Assembly (NCBI GenBank): GCA_034423015.1
Contig: DAOUJG010000061.1
Location: forward strand, 23,225 to 87,224
Direction: 5' to 3'
Length of the DNA: 64,000 nt
DNA from: JAGWBJ01 sp034423015
GTDB taxonomy: Bacteria > Chloroflexota > Dehalococcoidia > Lucifugimonadales > JAGWBF01
Position numbers and translations under genes: made by a program
Part shown: positions 25,877 through 33,597 of the stretch, one piece after another
How the letters are laid out: each line of letters begins with the position of its first letter
Numbering within the stretch: position 1 is the stretch's first letter
Notes under the pieces: model-generated
Told to the model about the DNA's origin: nothing
What the model saw: only the letters and a program-made list of their open reading frames with translations
Databases searched by the model: none

Positions 25877-27043
25877 ATGGTGTCCAAGGACCAGAACTAT
25901 CAGGGGGACTCGGGAACTCAGGAGGCCCTGGGATTGGGAGGAAACCTCCTGGATCCCCAGCGTCCCCCGGGGGGGCCCGTGATCAAGGTCGTGGGAGTGG
26001 GTGGAGGCGGCAGCAACGCCATCAGCCGTATGCCCAAGGAGAAGCTGGGCATGGTGGACTACTACGGGGTCAACACCGATTCCCAGCACCTGTTCCGGTG
26101 TGACCTGGGTCATCGGCTGGCCATCGGCCACACCCTGACCAGGGGCCTGGGGGCCGGCGCCAACCCGGACCTGGGCCGGCAGGCGGCCGAGGAGAGCAGG
26201 GAAGACCTGGAGAAGATGGTCGACGGGGCCGACATGGTCTTCCTGGCGGCCGGCATGGGCGGCGGCACCGGGACGGGCGCCTGTCCCGTCATCGCCCAGC
26301 TCGCCAAGGAGTCCGGCGCCCTTACGGTGGGCGTCGTGAGCAGGCCCTTCGAGTTCGAGGCGGCGGTGCGGAGGAAGAACGCGGAGGAGGGGATAAACCG
26401 CCTCAGGGACCACGTCGACACCCTGATCGTGATTCCCAATGACCGGCTGCTCCAGATGGACCGCAACCGGGAGCAGGCCGCTAGCTGGGAAGACGCCCTC
26501 AAGCTGGCCGACAGCGTTCTCCAGCAGGGCATCCAGGCCATAGTCGAGGTGGTCACGGTGCCAGGCGAGATCAACGTGGACTTCGCCGACGTCAGGACCA
26601 TCCTGAACAACGCCGGACAGGCATGGCTGGCCATCGGTAAGGGCAAGGGCGAGAGCCGGGCCAAGGACGCGGCAAAGATGGCCAGCCAGAGCCCGTTGCT
26701 GGACATCGACATCGAGGGCGCCAGGCGCCTGCTGTTCGTCATCACCGGCGGCGCCACCCTGTCCCTGAAGGAAGTCCAGGACGCGGCCGACGTCATCCAG
26801 GACATGGCGGACCCCGAGGCCAACGTGATATTCGGCACCTCCAGGGACTCCAAGATGGACGACGAGGTCAAGGTCACCATGGTGGCCTCCGCCTTCCCCG
26901 TACCCGAAGAGGAGATAGGCGAGCGGGACGAGAGCCTTCGCCGTCTGTTGCAGGACGCCATTCCCGACAGCAGCGAGGACCTGGACGTTCCCAGCTTCAT
27001 GAGGAGGCAGGTGGCCCAGAAGGGCAAGGGCTTCTTCCGATAG
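25877..27043 (+). CDS. ftsZ: cell division protein FtsZ
   Basis: Tubulin-like GTPase that forms the division ring. The 388-residue protein has the nucleotide motif GVGGGGSNAI, the tubulin signature GGGTGTG in AAGMGGGTGTGACP, and the T7 catalytic loop NVDFADVRTI needed for GTP hydrolysis. The C-terminal linker is very short and ends DVPSFMRRQVAQKGKGFFR; DVPSFMR fits the conserved tail that binds FtsA, so the linker is nearly absent. ATG 25877 has AAGGAGGG close upstream. The gene ends in front of a strong terminator at 27143. Confidence 0.95.
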   Translation: MVSKDQNYQGDSGTQEALGLGGNLLDPQRPPGGPVIKVVGVGGGGSNAISRMPKEKLGMVDYYGVNTDSQHLFRCDLGHRLAIGHTLTRGLGAGANPDLGRQAAEESREDLEKMVDGADMVFLAAGMGGGTGTGACPVIAQLAKESGALTVGVVSRPFEFEAAVRRKNAEEGINRLRDHVDTLIVIPNDRLLQMDRNREQAASWEDALKLADSVLQQGIQAIVEVVTVPGEINVDFADVRTILNNAGQAWLAIGKGKGESRAKDAAKMASQSPLLDIDIEGARRLLFVITGGATLSLKEVQDAADVIQDMADPEANVIFGTSRDSKMDDEVKVTMVASAFPVPEEEIGERDESLRRLLQDAIPDSSEDLDVPSFMRRQVAQKGKGFFR

Positions 27044-27142
27044 TTGCCGGACTCTCCCTTCATAGGGAGTAATATTCCCGGCATGCCTGGGCAGTATTAG
27101 GTCCAATCACCGGTAGGCACGGAAATATGCCGGGAACCCTCG

Positions 27143-27180
27143 AAGGCCCCCCGCGCGTATGCGCGGGGGGCCTTCTTTTG
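27143..27180 (+). terminator. rho-independent terminator after ftsZ
   Basis: A perfect 14-bp stem (27143-27156 with 27161-27174), a GTAT loop, and a following T-rich tail (CTTTTGCTTT). It separates the rsmH-ftsA-ftsZ unit from nrdR. Confidence 0.92.
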
Positions 27181-27235
27181 CTTTGCCTTGGCGTCCCCCG
27201 GTAGCAAAAACCCGGTCGACGGCGCCCCCGAGACC

Positions 27236-27265
27236 TTGACAAGAGGAAGAAGCCGTGGCTAGAAT
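27236..27265 (+). promoter_or_regulatory. nrdR promoter
   Basis: Perfect -35 TTGACA (27236-27241), 18-bp spacer, -10 TAGAAT (27260-27265, 5 of 6). Predicted start near 27272, at the left edge of the first NrdR box. Confidence 0.8.
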
Positions 27266-27273
27266 CGTTGCTA

Positions 27274-27320
27274 ACACAACAGATTGTGGTCGCTGGGACC
27301 TCCGGTACCACATATAGTGT
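27274..27320 (+). promoter_or_regulatory. tandem NrdR boxes upstream of nrdR
   Basis: Two 16-bp sites, 27274-27289 (ACACAACAGATTGTGG, about 13 of 16 to the known consensus acaCwAtATaTwGtgt) and 27305-27320 (GTACCACATATAGTGT, about 12-14 of 16 depending on how the weak positions are scored). Their starts are exactly 31 bp apart, the known helical spacing of NrdR sites. They cover the region just after the transcription start, so binding would block transcription: autorepression. Confidence 0.8.
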
Positions 27321-27383
27321 GTTTAAGAAAGAAATTAGAAAAGTTTAAGACTGAGTGGACAACTCCAGGCCGTCGAGAACCTC

Positions 27384-27998
27384 ATGCGCTGCCCTTACTG
27401 CAACAGCCCCGATTCCAGGGTCACCGACTCCAGGACCTCAGACAATGGGGTGCGTCGCAGGAGGGAGTGCACCCGCTGCGGCCTGAGGTTTACCACCTAC
27501 GAGCGGGTCCAGACGACGGCTCTCCTGGTGGCCAAGGCCGACGGCCGTCGCGAGGAGTTCAACCGGCAGAAGCTCATGGACGGCATCGTCAAGGCCTGCG
27601 CCAAGAGGCGGGTGCCCTACCGGGAGATCGAAAAGCTGGTGGAGGATATCGAGGCTGAGATGCAGGGCCTGGGCCACGCCGAAATCAGGGCCGCCGTGCT
27701 GGGCGACATGGTCATGGAGCGTCTGCGACGTCTGGACCGCGTTGCCTACATCCGGTTCGCCAGCGTGTACAGGGACTTTCAGGACATCGACAGCTTCGAA
27801 GAGGTGGTCAAGGACCTCAAAGAGGACACCGAGGACACGGAGGACACCGCCCAGCTATCACTGATGGAGGGGGTGCCCGTCCCAAGGGGGAGGCAACGCA
27901 GGGGGAGGAGGCCGGGCCGCGCCGCCGGCGCCCCGGGAAGACTCAACAACGGCAGCTCAGGCCACGGCACTTCAGGCCACGGCACTTCAGGAGGGTAG
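27384..27998 (+). CDS. nrdR: transcriptional repressor NrdR with a C-terminal extension
   Basis: ATP/dATP-sensing repressor of ribonucleotide reductase genes. Residues 1-45 form the zinc ribbon with Cys3, Cys6, Cys29 and Cys32; the ATP-cone spans about 49-139 (KADGRREEFNRQKLMDGIVKAC). Family members end near residue 150-160; here about 45 extra residues, basic and Gly/Ser-rich, end in a twice-repeated GHGTS (a 17-nt direct repeat at 27957-27990). The start is the ATG matching the family N-terminus MRCPYC. It is followed by a small unknown gene and nrdJ, and its own promoter carries two NrdR boxes. Confidence 0.95.
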   Translation: MRCPYCNSPDSRVTDSRTSDNGVRRRRECTRCGLRFTTYERVQTTALLVAKADGRREEFNRQKLMDGIVKACAKRRVPYREIEKLVEDIEAEMQGLGHAEIRAAVLGDMVMERLRRLDRVAYIRFASVYRDFQDIDSFEEVVKDLKEDTEDTEDTAQLSLMEGVPVPRGRQRRGRRPGRAAGAPGRLNNGSSGHGTSGHGTSGG

Positions 27999-28003
27999 AC
28001 AGC

Positions 28004-28210
28004 ATGTTCGACAGCTCGCAGGATACCTCCCTCAACCGCTGGGCGGGCCTCAGGAACGAGGCACAGGCCATGCGGGACGCCCTCGGCGGGTTCCCCCTGC
28101 TGGGGACTCAGGACCGGGAGAGCAACCACATCGCCGTCATGCAGGACGAGATCGACACCAAGGTCCGCGAGGCCCTGGCCGTCTACTGGATCAGCGCGGA
28201 CCTCGCCTAG
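28004..28210 (+). CDS. hypothetical protein, 68 aa, between nrdR and nrdJ
   Basis: Small soluble helical protein that I do not recognise. ATG 28004 has AGGAGGG 8 nt upstream, a convincing start signal, and the frame lies 5 nt after nrdR, so it is co-transcribed with the repressor and shares its NrdR boxes. Contents: a Gln/Asn/Arg-rich first half and an acidic second half (QDEIDTKVREALAVYW). Position suggests a role near nucleotide reduction, but nothing in the sequence proves it. Confidence 0.62.
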   Translation: MFDSSQDTSLNRWAGLRNEAQAMRDALGGFPLLGTQDRESNHIAVMQDEIDTKVREALAVYWISADLA

Positions 28211-28308
28211 GCGCGCCGCCGGCCATTCTACTTGGGCGGGCACGGTGCCGGCCTTGCCCGCAGGGATTTCTGTCCGCGCCCCGGCGCGCCGCCGTGGGAC
28301 TGGAACGC

Positions 28309-28355
28309 GCCCCATATCTAGTGCCAGTGGCCTTGTTCGCCACCATAGCTTGTGG
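28309..28355 (+). promoter_or_regulatory. tandem NrdR boxes overlapping the nrdJ promoter
   Basis: Two 16-bp sites, 28309-28324 (GCCCCATATCTAGTGC) and 28340-28355 (CCACCATAGCTTGTGG), each matching about 11 of 16 consensus positions including the central A/T and the GTG half-site. Starts are exactly 31 bp apart, the same spacing as at nrdR. The second box fills the -35/-10 spacer, so NrdR would exclude RNA polymerase. Confidence 0.72.
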
Positions 28356-28361
28356 TAAAAT
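28333..28361 (+). promoter_or_regulatory. nrdJ promoter
   Basis: TTGTTC (28333-28338), 17-bp spacer, TAAAAT (28356-28361) preceded by TGG, an extended -10. Predicted start near 28368, exactly where the long leader stem begins. Confidence 0.72.
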
Positions 28362-28368
28362 GGCGCTC

Positions 28369-28492
28369 CCACGGCGGCGGGTGAACTGGATTAGATTCGA
28401 TCAGCCGGGACCAACCAGTATGCCGTGACACGGGAATATTGCTCCGCCGCCGTGGTTCCTTTGACGACATCAGGGCCGCCCGAGAGCGGCCC
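28369..28492 (+). ncRNA. structured 5' leader of nrdJ (candidate regulatory RNA)
   Basis: A perfect 12-bp inverted repeat (28369-28380 with 28444-28455) closes a 63-nt interior. The interior can form two smaller stems: ACTGG near 28385 with CCAGT near 28415, and CCGT with ACGG at about 28423-28433. It is followed by a second hairpin, 7 bp, 28473-28479 with 28486-28492. The left arm begins at the predicted transcription start, so the whole leader would fold as one unit ahead of the GAGGGGGG ribosome site. No cobalamin-riboswitch core was found. Either a new regulatory RNA or a stabilising 5' structure. Confidence 0.5.
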
Positions 28493-28521
28493 GTTCCCGG
28501 CGAACAGGTGAGGGGGGAATC

Positions 28522-30927
28522 GTGGCGAGCACCCGGCAGAGCTATGACATGGAGACCGCCGCCGTTCGGCGCAGGGTGATGGAGGCCCTCGGGGACGGCA
28601 TGCTGCAACGTCTCACGGACTCTTCGCCCGAGCTGACGGACAACTCCATGGCCGTCCTGAGGCGCCGGTACCTGGCCAAGGACCGGGAGGGCAACGTAAT
28701 CGAGGAGCCCGACGAGATGTTCCGCCGGGTCTCTCGCAACCTGTCCCTGGCCGACCGGCGCTACGGGGCCACCGACGTCCAGGTCCAGGAGGCCGAGGAG
28801 GAGTTCTACCGGGTGATGTCCCGCCTGGAGTACCTCCCCAACTCCCCCACCCTCATGAACGCGGGCCGGGAGCTCCAGATGCTCTCCGCCTGCTTCGTAT
28901 TGCCCGTCAGCGACTCCATGGAGGCCATCTTCGAGACGGTCAAGGAAGCGACGCTGGTGCAGAAGAGCGGCGGGGGCACGGGCTTCGCCTTCAGCCGGCT
29001 GCGCCCCGAGGGGGACATAGTCGGCTCCACCGGCGGCGTGGCCAGCGGCCCCGTCAGCTTCATGCGCGCTTTCGACGGCGCCACCGAGGCCGTAAAGCAG
29101 GGCTCCACCAGGCGCGGCGCCAACATGGGCATACTGAACGTCGACCATCCCGACATCCTCAGGTTCATAAGGGCCAAGGAGGACGGCAAGAGCATCACCA
29201 ACTTCAACATCTCCGTCGCTGTCACAGAGGAGTTCATGGGCAAGGTCCAGCGGGGCGAGGAGTACGACCTGGTGAACCCCCGAACGGGGAAGGTCACGGG
29301 CCGCCTCAACGCCGGCGAGGTGTTCGAGCTGCTGGCGGACATGGCCTGGAAGACCGGGGACCCCGGCATCGTCTTCCTGGACCGGATAAACCGGGACAAC
29401 CCCACGCCGCTCCTGGGCAGGATCGAGAGCACCAACCCGTGCGGCGAGCAGCCCCTGCTCCCCTACGAGTCCTGCAACCTGGGCTCCGTCAACCTGGCCC
29501 GCATGGTCCGGTACAGCGGCGACGGCGCGGAGATCGACTGGTCCAAGCTCACCCGCGTCATCCGCACCGCCGTGCACATGCTGGACAACGTCATCGACAT
29601 GAACAGCTACCCCATCCCCGCCATCCAGGAGATGAGCCACAAGACCCGGCGCATTGGCCTCGGGCTCATGGGGTTCGCCGACCTGCTGGTCCAGCTCGGC
29701 ATTCCCTACGACTCCGAGGAAGCTCTCCACGTCGCCGACCGGCTCATGTCCTCCATCCGGGCCAAGACCCACGAGGCCTCGGCGGAGCTGGCCGCGGCCA
29801 GGGGCGCCTTCCCGGCCTGGGAGGGCAGCATCTACCACCAGGCGGGCGGCCCCGCCCTGCGCAACTCCGCGCCCACCACCATCGCCCCCACCGGCACCAT
29901 AAGCATCATCGCCGGCTGCTCCAGCGGCATAGAGCCCCTCTTCGCCCTCAGCTACGTGCGCAACGTCATGGACAACACGCGGCTGGTCGAGGGCAACCCC
30001 TACTTCGAGTCCGTGGCCCGCAGGGAGGGCTTCCACTCTCCCGAGCTCATGCGTAAGCTGGCCGACCACGGAAGCCTCCGCGGCCTCGACCCCGCCGTGC
30101 CCGCATGGGTCGAGCGGCTCTTCGTCACCTCCCACGACATCGCGCCCGAGTGGCACGTGCGCATGCAGGCGGCCTTCCAGGCGCACACCGACAACGCCGT
30201 GTCCAAGACCATCAACTTCCCCCGCCAGGCCGGCCGCAAGGACGTGGCCGACGCCTATACCCTGGCCTACGAGCTGGGTTGCAAGGGCATCACCATCTAC
30301 CGCGACGGCAGCAAGGAGAACCAGGTGCTCAGCACTGGCGACTCCGGGAGCGCCCCCGCCGACGCGTCCGCAGAGCCCGCTCGGGCCGAGCCCGTCCAAG
30401 CCGGCGCCGGCCGTAGTCTGACTCCCAGGGGCAGGCCCCAGGAGATGTCGGGCATAACCGAGCGCATCCGCACGGGCCACGGCAACATGTACGTCACCAT
30501 CAACTTCGACGAGCACGGCAAGCCCTTCGAGGTGTTCACTGCCCTGGGCAAGGCCGGCGGCTGTGACTCGGCCCAGCTCGAGGCCATCTCCCGCCTGGCC
30601 TCCCTAGCCCTCCGGTCGGGCATCGACATCAAGGCCGTGGTGGAGCAGATCCGGGGCATCACCTGCTGCCCAGCCTGGGACAGCGGCGTGCTGGTGCGGT
30701 CGGGCCCCGACGCCGTCGCCCTGGCCCTGGAGCGCCACTCCACCTCCGAAAGCCCTTCCCCGGCGGCTTCGCCCCAGATGAAGCTGTTCCCCAAGGAGAA
30801 TGGCAAGGCTGCCTGGGAGATCAACGGGTACCAGCCCCGGGGCCGTTGCCCGGACTGCAACACCACCCTGGCCTACCAGGAAGGCTGCCTTCTCTGCACC
30901 TCCTGCGGCTGGAACAAGTGCGGGTAG
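28522..30927 (+). CDS. nrdJ: adenosylcobalamin-dependent ribonucleotide reductase (class II)
   Basis: Makes deoxyribonucleotides using a cobalamin-derived radical, so it works with or without oxygen. The 801-residue chain has the class II hallmarks: PNSPTLMNAG, LSACFVLPV, GGGTGFAFSRLRP, the active-site loop NPCGEQPLLPYESCNLGSVNL (Cys and Glu of the radical site) and the substrate loop APTGTISIIAGCSSGIEP. The C-terminus carries a Cys-rich tail (CPDC-x10-C-x2-CTSC-x5-C) that relays reducing equivalents. GTG 28522 follows a GAGGGGGG site. NrdR boxes and a structured leader precede it. No class I or III enzyme is in the window. Confidence 0.96.
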   Translation: MASTRQSYDMETAAVRRRVMEALGDGMLQRLTDSSPELTDNSMAVLRRRYLAKDREGNVIEEPDEMFRRVSRNLSLADRRYGATDVQVQEAEEEFYRVMSRLEYLPNSPTLMNAGRELQMLSACFVLPVSDSMEAIFETVKEATLVQKSGGGTGFAFSRLRPEGDIVGSTGGVASGPVSFMRAFDGATEAVKQGSTRRGANMGILNVDHPDILRFIRAKEDGKSITNFNISVAVTEEFMGKVQRGEEYDLVNPRTGKVTGRLNAGEVFELLADMAWKTGDPGIVFLDRINRDNPTPLLGRIESTNPCGEQPLLPYESCNLGSVNLARMVRYSGDGAEIDWSKLTRVIRTAVHMLDNVIDMNSYPIPAIQEMSHKTRRIGLGLMGFADLLVQLGIPYDSEEALHVADRLMSSIRAKTHEASAELAAARGAFPAWEGSIYHQAGGPALRNSAPTTIAPTGTISIIAGCSSGIEPLFALSYVRNVMDNTRLVEGNPYFESVARREGFHSPELMRKLADHGSLRGLDPAVPAWVERLFVTSHDIAPEWHVRMQAAFQAHTDNAVSKTINFPRQAGRKDVADAYTLAYELGCKGITIYRDGSKENQVLSTGDSGSAPADASAEPARAEPVQAGAGRSLTPRGRPQEMSGITERIRTGHGNMYVTINFDEHGKPFEVFTALGKAGGCDSAQLEAISRLASLALRSGIDIKAVVEQIRGITCCPAWDSGVLVRSGPDAVALALERHSTSESPSPAASPQMKLFPKENGKAAWEINGYQPRGRCPDCNTTLAYQEGCLLCTSCGWNKCG

Positions 30928-30968
30928 GACGCCCGGCGGCCGCTGGGCGGTCCCGGGGGTAGGGGCCC

Positions 30969-31982
30969 ATGCCTGACGACAGCGCCAAGCCCACCATCGC
31001 CATAACCATGGGGGACCCGTGCGGTATCGGCCCGGAGATCATCGCCAAGGCCCTGGCCTCCGGGCAGGTGCATCCGGCCTGCCGGCCCCTGGTGGTGGGC
31101 AGTGCCTGGTCCATGGAGCAGGCCATCGACCTCGTGGGGGCCTCGCTGACGGTCCGCGAGGTGGAGTCGGCCCACGGGGCCGGGATGTCCCCCGACGTCG
31201 TGGACATCGTCGATCCCCACAACCTGGACCCCGAGGACGTCGTCGTCGGCCGCGTGACCCCGGCTTGCGGCAAGGCCGCCATGGAGTGGGTGACCCGGGC
31301 CGCCGAGCTGGCCTTGGCCGGCCAGGTGGACGCCCTGGCCACCGCGCCGGTGAACAAGGAGGCCGCGTCGCTGGCCGGGTACAAGGCCATCGGCCACATG
31401 GAGCTGCTCCAGGAGCTCTCCGGCGCGTCCGACGTGGCCACCATGCTGATGACCGGGCGGCTGTGGGTCGTGCATCTCACCACCCACCGCTCCCTCCGCC
31501 GCGCCTGCGACTACGTGACCAGGGACCAGATTCTGGGCAAGCTCCGGCTGACCCACGACAGCTTCGGACAGGCTGGCATCCCGAGTCCCCGCATCGGCGT
31601 CGCCGCCCTGAACCCCCACGGCAGCGACGGCGGACTCCTGGGCAACGAGGAGGCTGACGAGATAGCGCCCGCGGTGGAGGAGGCCCGGAGCCTGGGCATC
31701 GACGCCCGCGGCCCAGTTCCGGCGGACATCGTGTTCCACCAGGCAATCCAGGGGTCCTACGACGTGGTCCTGGCCATGTACCACGACCAGGGCCACATCG
31801 CCGTCAAGGTCCACGGCTTCGAGACCAGCATCACCGCCAACCTCGGTCTCCCCTTCGTCCGCACCTCCGTGGACCACGGCACCGCCTTCGACATAGCCGG
31901 CAAGGGGATCGCCCACCACGACAGCATGCTGGAGGCTATCAGGATGGCTGTCTCCCTCTCCCTTGGCGAAGGACTCTCCTGA
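30969..31982 (+). CDS. pdxA: 4-hydroxythreonine-4-phosphate dehydrogenase PdxA
   Basis: Oxidises 4-phosphohydroxy-L-threonine in the DXP-dependent route to pyridoxal phosphate. The 337-residue chain shows the family motifs ITMGDPCGIGPEI at the N-terminus, ATAPVNKEA, a metal-binding histidine in GHMELL, and YHDQGHIAVKV with the second histidine pair. PdxA2-type enzymes acting on other 4-carbon acids share these motifs; no other B6 gene lies nearby, so the alternative is not excluded. Starts 41 nt after nrdJ with GGGGGTAGGGG upstream. Confidence 0.9.
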   Translation: MPDDSAKPTIAITMGDPCGIGPEIIAKALASGQVHPACRPLVVGSAWSMEQAIDLVGASLTVREVESAHGAGMSPDVVDIVDPHNLDPEDVVVGRVTPACGKAAMEWVTRAAELALAGQVDALATAPVNKEAASLAGYKAIGHMELLQELSGASDVATMLMTGRLWVVHLTTHRSLRRACDYVTRDQILGKLRLTHDSFGQAGIPSPRIGVAALNPHGSDGGLLGNEEADEIAPAVEEARSLGIDARGPVPADIVFHQAIQGSYDVVLAMYHDQGHIAVKVHGFETSITANLGLPFVRTSVDHGTAFDIAGKGIAHHDSMLEAIRMAVSLSLGEGLS

Positions 31983-32017
31983 GCTGCCGTTCCTGTCGCC
32001 CATACGGGCCAGTCGTG

Positions 32018-32023
32018 TATAAT
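32018..32023 (+). promoter_or_regulatory. -10 element before proC
   Basis: Perfect TATAAT preceded by GTG; no convincing -35. Start predicted near 32030, 5 nt before GTG 32035 and about 23 nt before ATG 32053. Confidence 0.5.
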
Positions 32024-32052
32024 TGTCGGCAAATGTGGGGCTCGACGGCGGC

Positions 32053-32856
32053 ATGAAGCTGGCTTTCATAGGCGGGGGGACCATGGCGGAGGCCCTTATC
32101 TCCGGCGTGCTGTCCAGCGGAGTGGCGGCGGCTAACGACGTATCCGTGGGCGAGCCCCTGGAGGAGCGGCGCCGGACCCTCCGGGACCGCCACGGGGTCT
32201 TGGTCACCGCCGTCAACGCCGAGGCCGCCGCGCCGGCCGACGTCGTCGTCCTGGCCGTGAAGCCCCAGGACCTCTCCCGCGTGCTTGCCGAGCTCAACGG
32301 CGGCCTCCGCGAGGACCAGGCCGCCCTCTCCATCGTCGCCGGCGCCAGGATGTCCACCATAGTCGAGGGCCTTGGCCACCCGTCTGTCATCCGCGTCATG
32401 CCCAACACCCCCGCGCAGATCGGCGAGGGCATGAGCCTCTGGACCTGCTCCCCCCAGGTCTCCCAGGCCGCCCGGGAGGCGGCCCGGTCGGTGCTGGGCA
32501 CCGTGGGCAAGGAGATTTACGTCTCCGACGAGAAGTATCTGGACATGGCCACGGCTCTGAGCGCCAGCGGCCCCGCCTACGTGTTCCTGTTCATCGAGGC
32601 GCTCGTCGATGCCGGAGTCCACGTCGGCCTCCCCCGGGACATGTCCCGCACCCTGGCCCTGCAGACCGTCCTGGGCGGCACGAAGCTGGTGGAGGAGACC
32701 GGACGCCACCCCGCCCAGCTCAAGGACATGGTGACATCCCCCGGGGGGACCACCGTCGAGGGGCTGCTGGCCCTGGAGCAGGGAGGCCTGCGCTCCGCCG
32801 TCATCAACGCCGTGGTCGCCGCCTACAAGAGGTCCGTGGAGCTGGGACGCCAGTGA
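32053..32856 (+). CDS. proC: pyrroline-5-carboxylate reductase
   Basis: Last step of proline synthesis: NAD(P)H reduces pyrroline-5-carboxylate. The 267 residues start with the Rossmann motif KLAFIGGGTMAEALISG, contain VMPNTP, and end with the conserved SGPAYVFLFIEALVDAG and DMVTSPGGTTVEGL blocks. ATG 32053 matches the family N-terminus but lacks a Shine-Dalgarno; GTG 32035, 18 nt upstream in frame, would give a nearly leaderless mRNA from the TATAAT at 32018. The stop overlaps yggT by 4 nt. proB and proA are 21 kb away at 53-56 kb. Confidence 0.95.
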   Translation: MKLAFIGGGTMAEALISGVLSSGVAAANDVSVGEPLEERRRTLRDRHGVLVTAVNAEAAAPADVVVLAVKPQDLSRVLAELNGGLREDQAALSIVAGARMSTIVEGLGHPSVIRVMPNTPAQIGEGMSLWTCSPQVSQAAREAARSVLGTVGKEIYVSDEKYLDMATALSASGPAYVFLFIEALVDAGVHVGLPRDMSRTLALQTVLGGTKLVEETGRHPAQLKDMVTSPGGTTVEGLLALEQGGLRSAVINAVVAAYKRSVELGRQ

Positions 32857-33107
32857 CCGACGGCATCAAGAACTTCGTCGGGATCCTGGCAACGGTGCTC
32901 ACCGTGGCCATCTTCGCCCGCGTGGTGCTCTCCTGGCTGCCCATCGGCAACAGCAACCACCCCGTCGTCGCCATAATCTACCAGATAACGGAGCCGATAC
33001 TGGGCCCCCTGCGCCGGATAATTCCCCGGGTGGGCATGCTGGACCTGAGTCCCATGGCGGCCATCTTCATACTGTGGGCCATCCAGGTCCTGGTCAACTC
33101 CCTCTAG
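32853..33107 (+). CDS. YggT family membrane protein
   Basis: An 84-residue integral membrane protein with two hydrophobic helices (about 8-27 and 65-83) separated by the conserved YggT segment: WLP, then YQITEPILGPLRRIIP. Family members are often found beside proC, as here, and are linked to division-plane or envelope functions, but the role is not known. GTG start; its first 4 nt overlap the proC stop (GTGA), so translation is coupled. Confidence 0.9.
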   Translation: MTDGIKNFVGILATVLTVAIFARVVLSWLPIGNSNHPVVAIIYQITEPILGPLRRIIPRVGMLDLSPMAAIFILWAIQVLVNSL

Positions 33108-33190
33108 TGAGGCCCAGACAGGGCCTCCCGCGTATCGGCCAAGGGCGCCCTCTCCCCCTTCGGGAGATGATTGGGTGCGGGCCGCCCAGC

Positions 33191-33220
33191 TTGACCCTCG
33201 CGGGGGGGTCGGGATAAAAT
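33191..33220 (+). promoter_or_regulatory. padR promoter
   Basis: TTGACC (33191-33196, 5 of 6), 18-bp spacer, TAAAAT (33215-33220, 5 of 6). Predicted start near 33227, about 22 nt before the GTG of padR. Confidence 0.7.
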
Positions 33221-33248
33221 CGGGTAATCATAAGCAAGGTGCCGCGAC

Positions 33249-33581
33249 GTGTATCATAAAGAGCTTCTGAAGGGCAACACCGAGACCCTCCTCCTGTCCC
33301 TGCTGTCGGACGAAGCCATGTACGGCTACCAGATCGTCAAGGAGATAAGGGAGCGCAGCGACGGGTACTTCCGTTTCAAAGAGGGCACCCTCTACCCGGC
33401 GCTGCACCGCCTGGAAGCATCGGGCCTCATAGAGGGCCAGTGGAAAGAGACCAGCACCGGCGCTCCCCGGCGCTACTATCACATGACGGCCAAGGGCCGA
33501 AAGACCCTGGACGAGCGTACCGCGGAATGGAGGCGTTTCTCGTCGGCGGTCAACTCCATCATGCCTGCACTGGTCTCCTAG
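33249..33581 (+). CDS. PadR family transcriptional regulator
   Basis: A 110-residue winged-helix regulator with the PadR core: LLLSLLSDEAMYGYQIVKEI, then FRFKEGTLYPALHRLEASGLI and a wing with RRYYHMTAKGRKTL. It is the short (PadR-s1/PF03551 only) form. GTG 33249 has AAGGTG 8 nt upstream. Operon order padR - HAAS membrane protein - degV is typical: PadR proteins of this type control their own operon with the partner membrane protein. Effector unknown. Confidence 0.9.
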   Translation: MYHKELLKGNTETLLLSLLSDEAMYGYQIVKEIRERSDGYFRFKEGTLYPALHRLEASGLIEGQWKETSTGAPRRYYHMTAKGRKTLDERTAEWRRFSSAVNSIMPALVS

Positions 33582-33597
33582 CGGGCGGAGGCTGTCG

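Noticed and set aside
28369..28492. Canonical cobalamin riboswitch in the nrdJ leader
   Set aside because: Conserved core segments (for example the GCCACTG-type B12 box) are not present, so I report only an unassigned structured leader.
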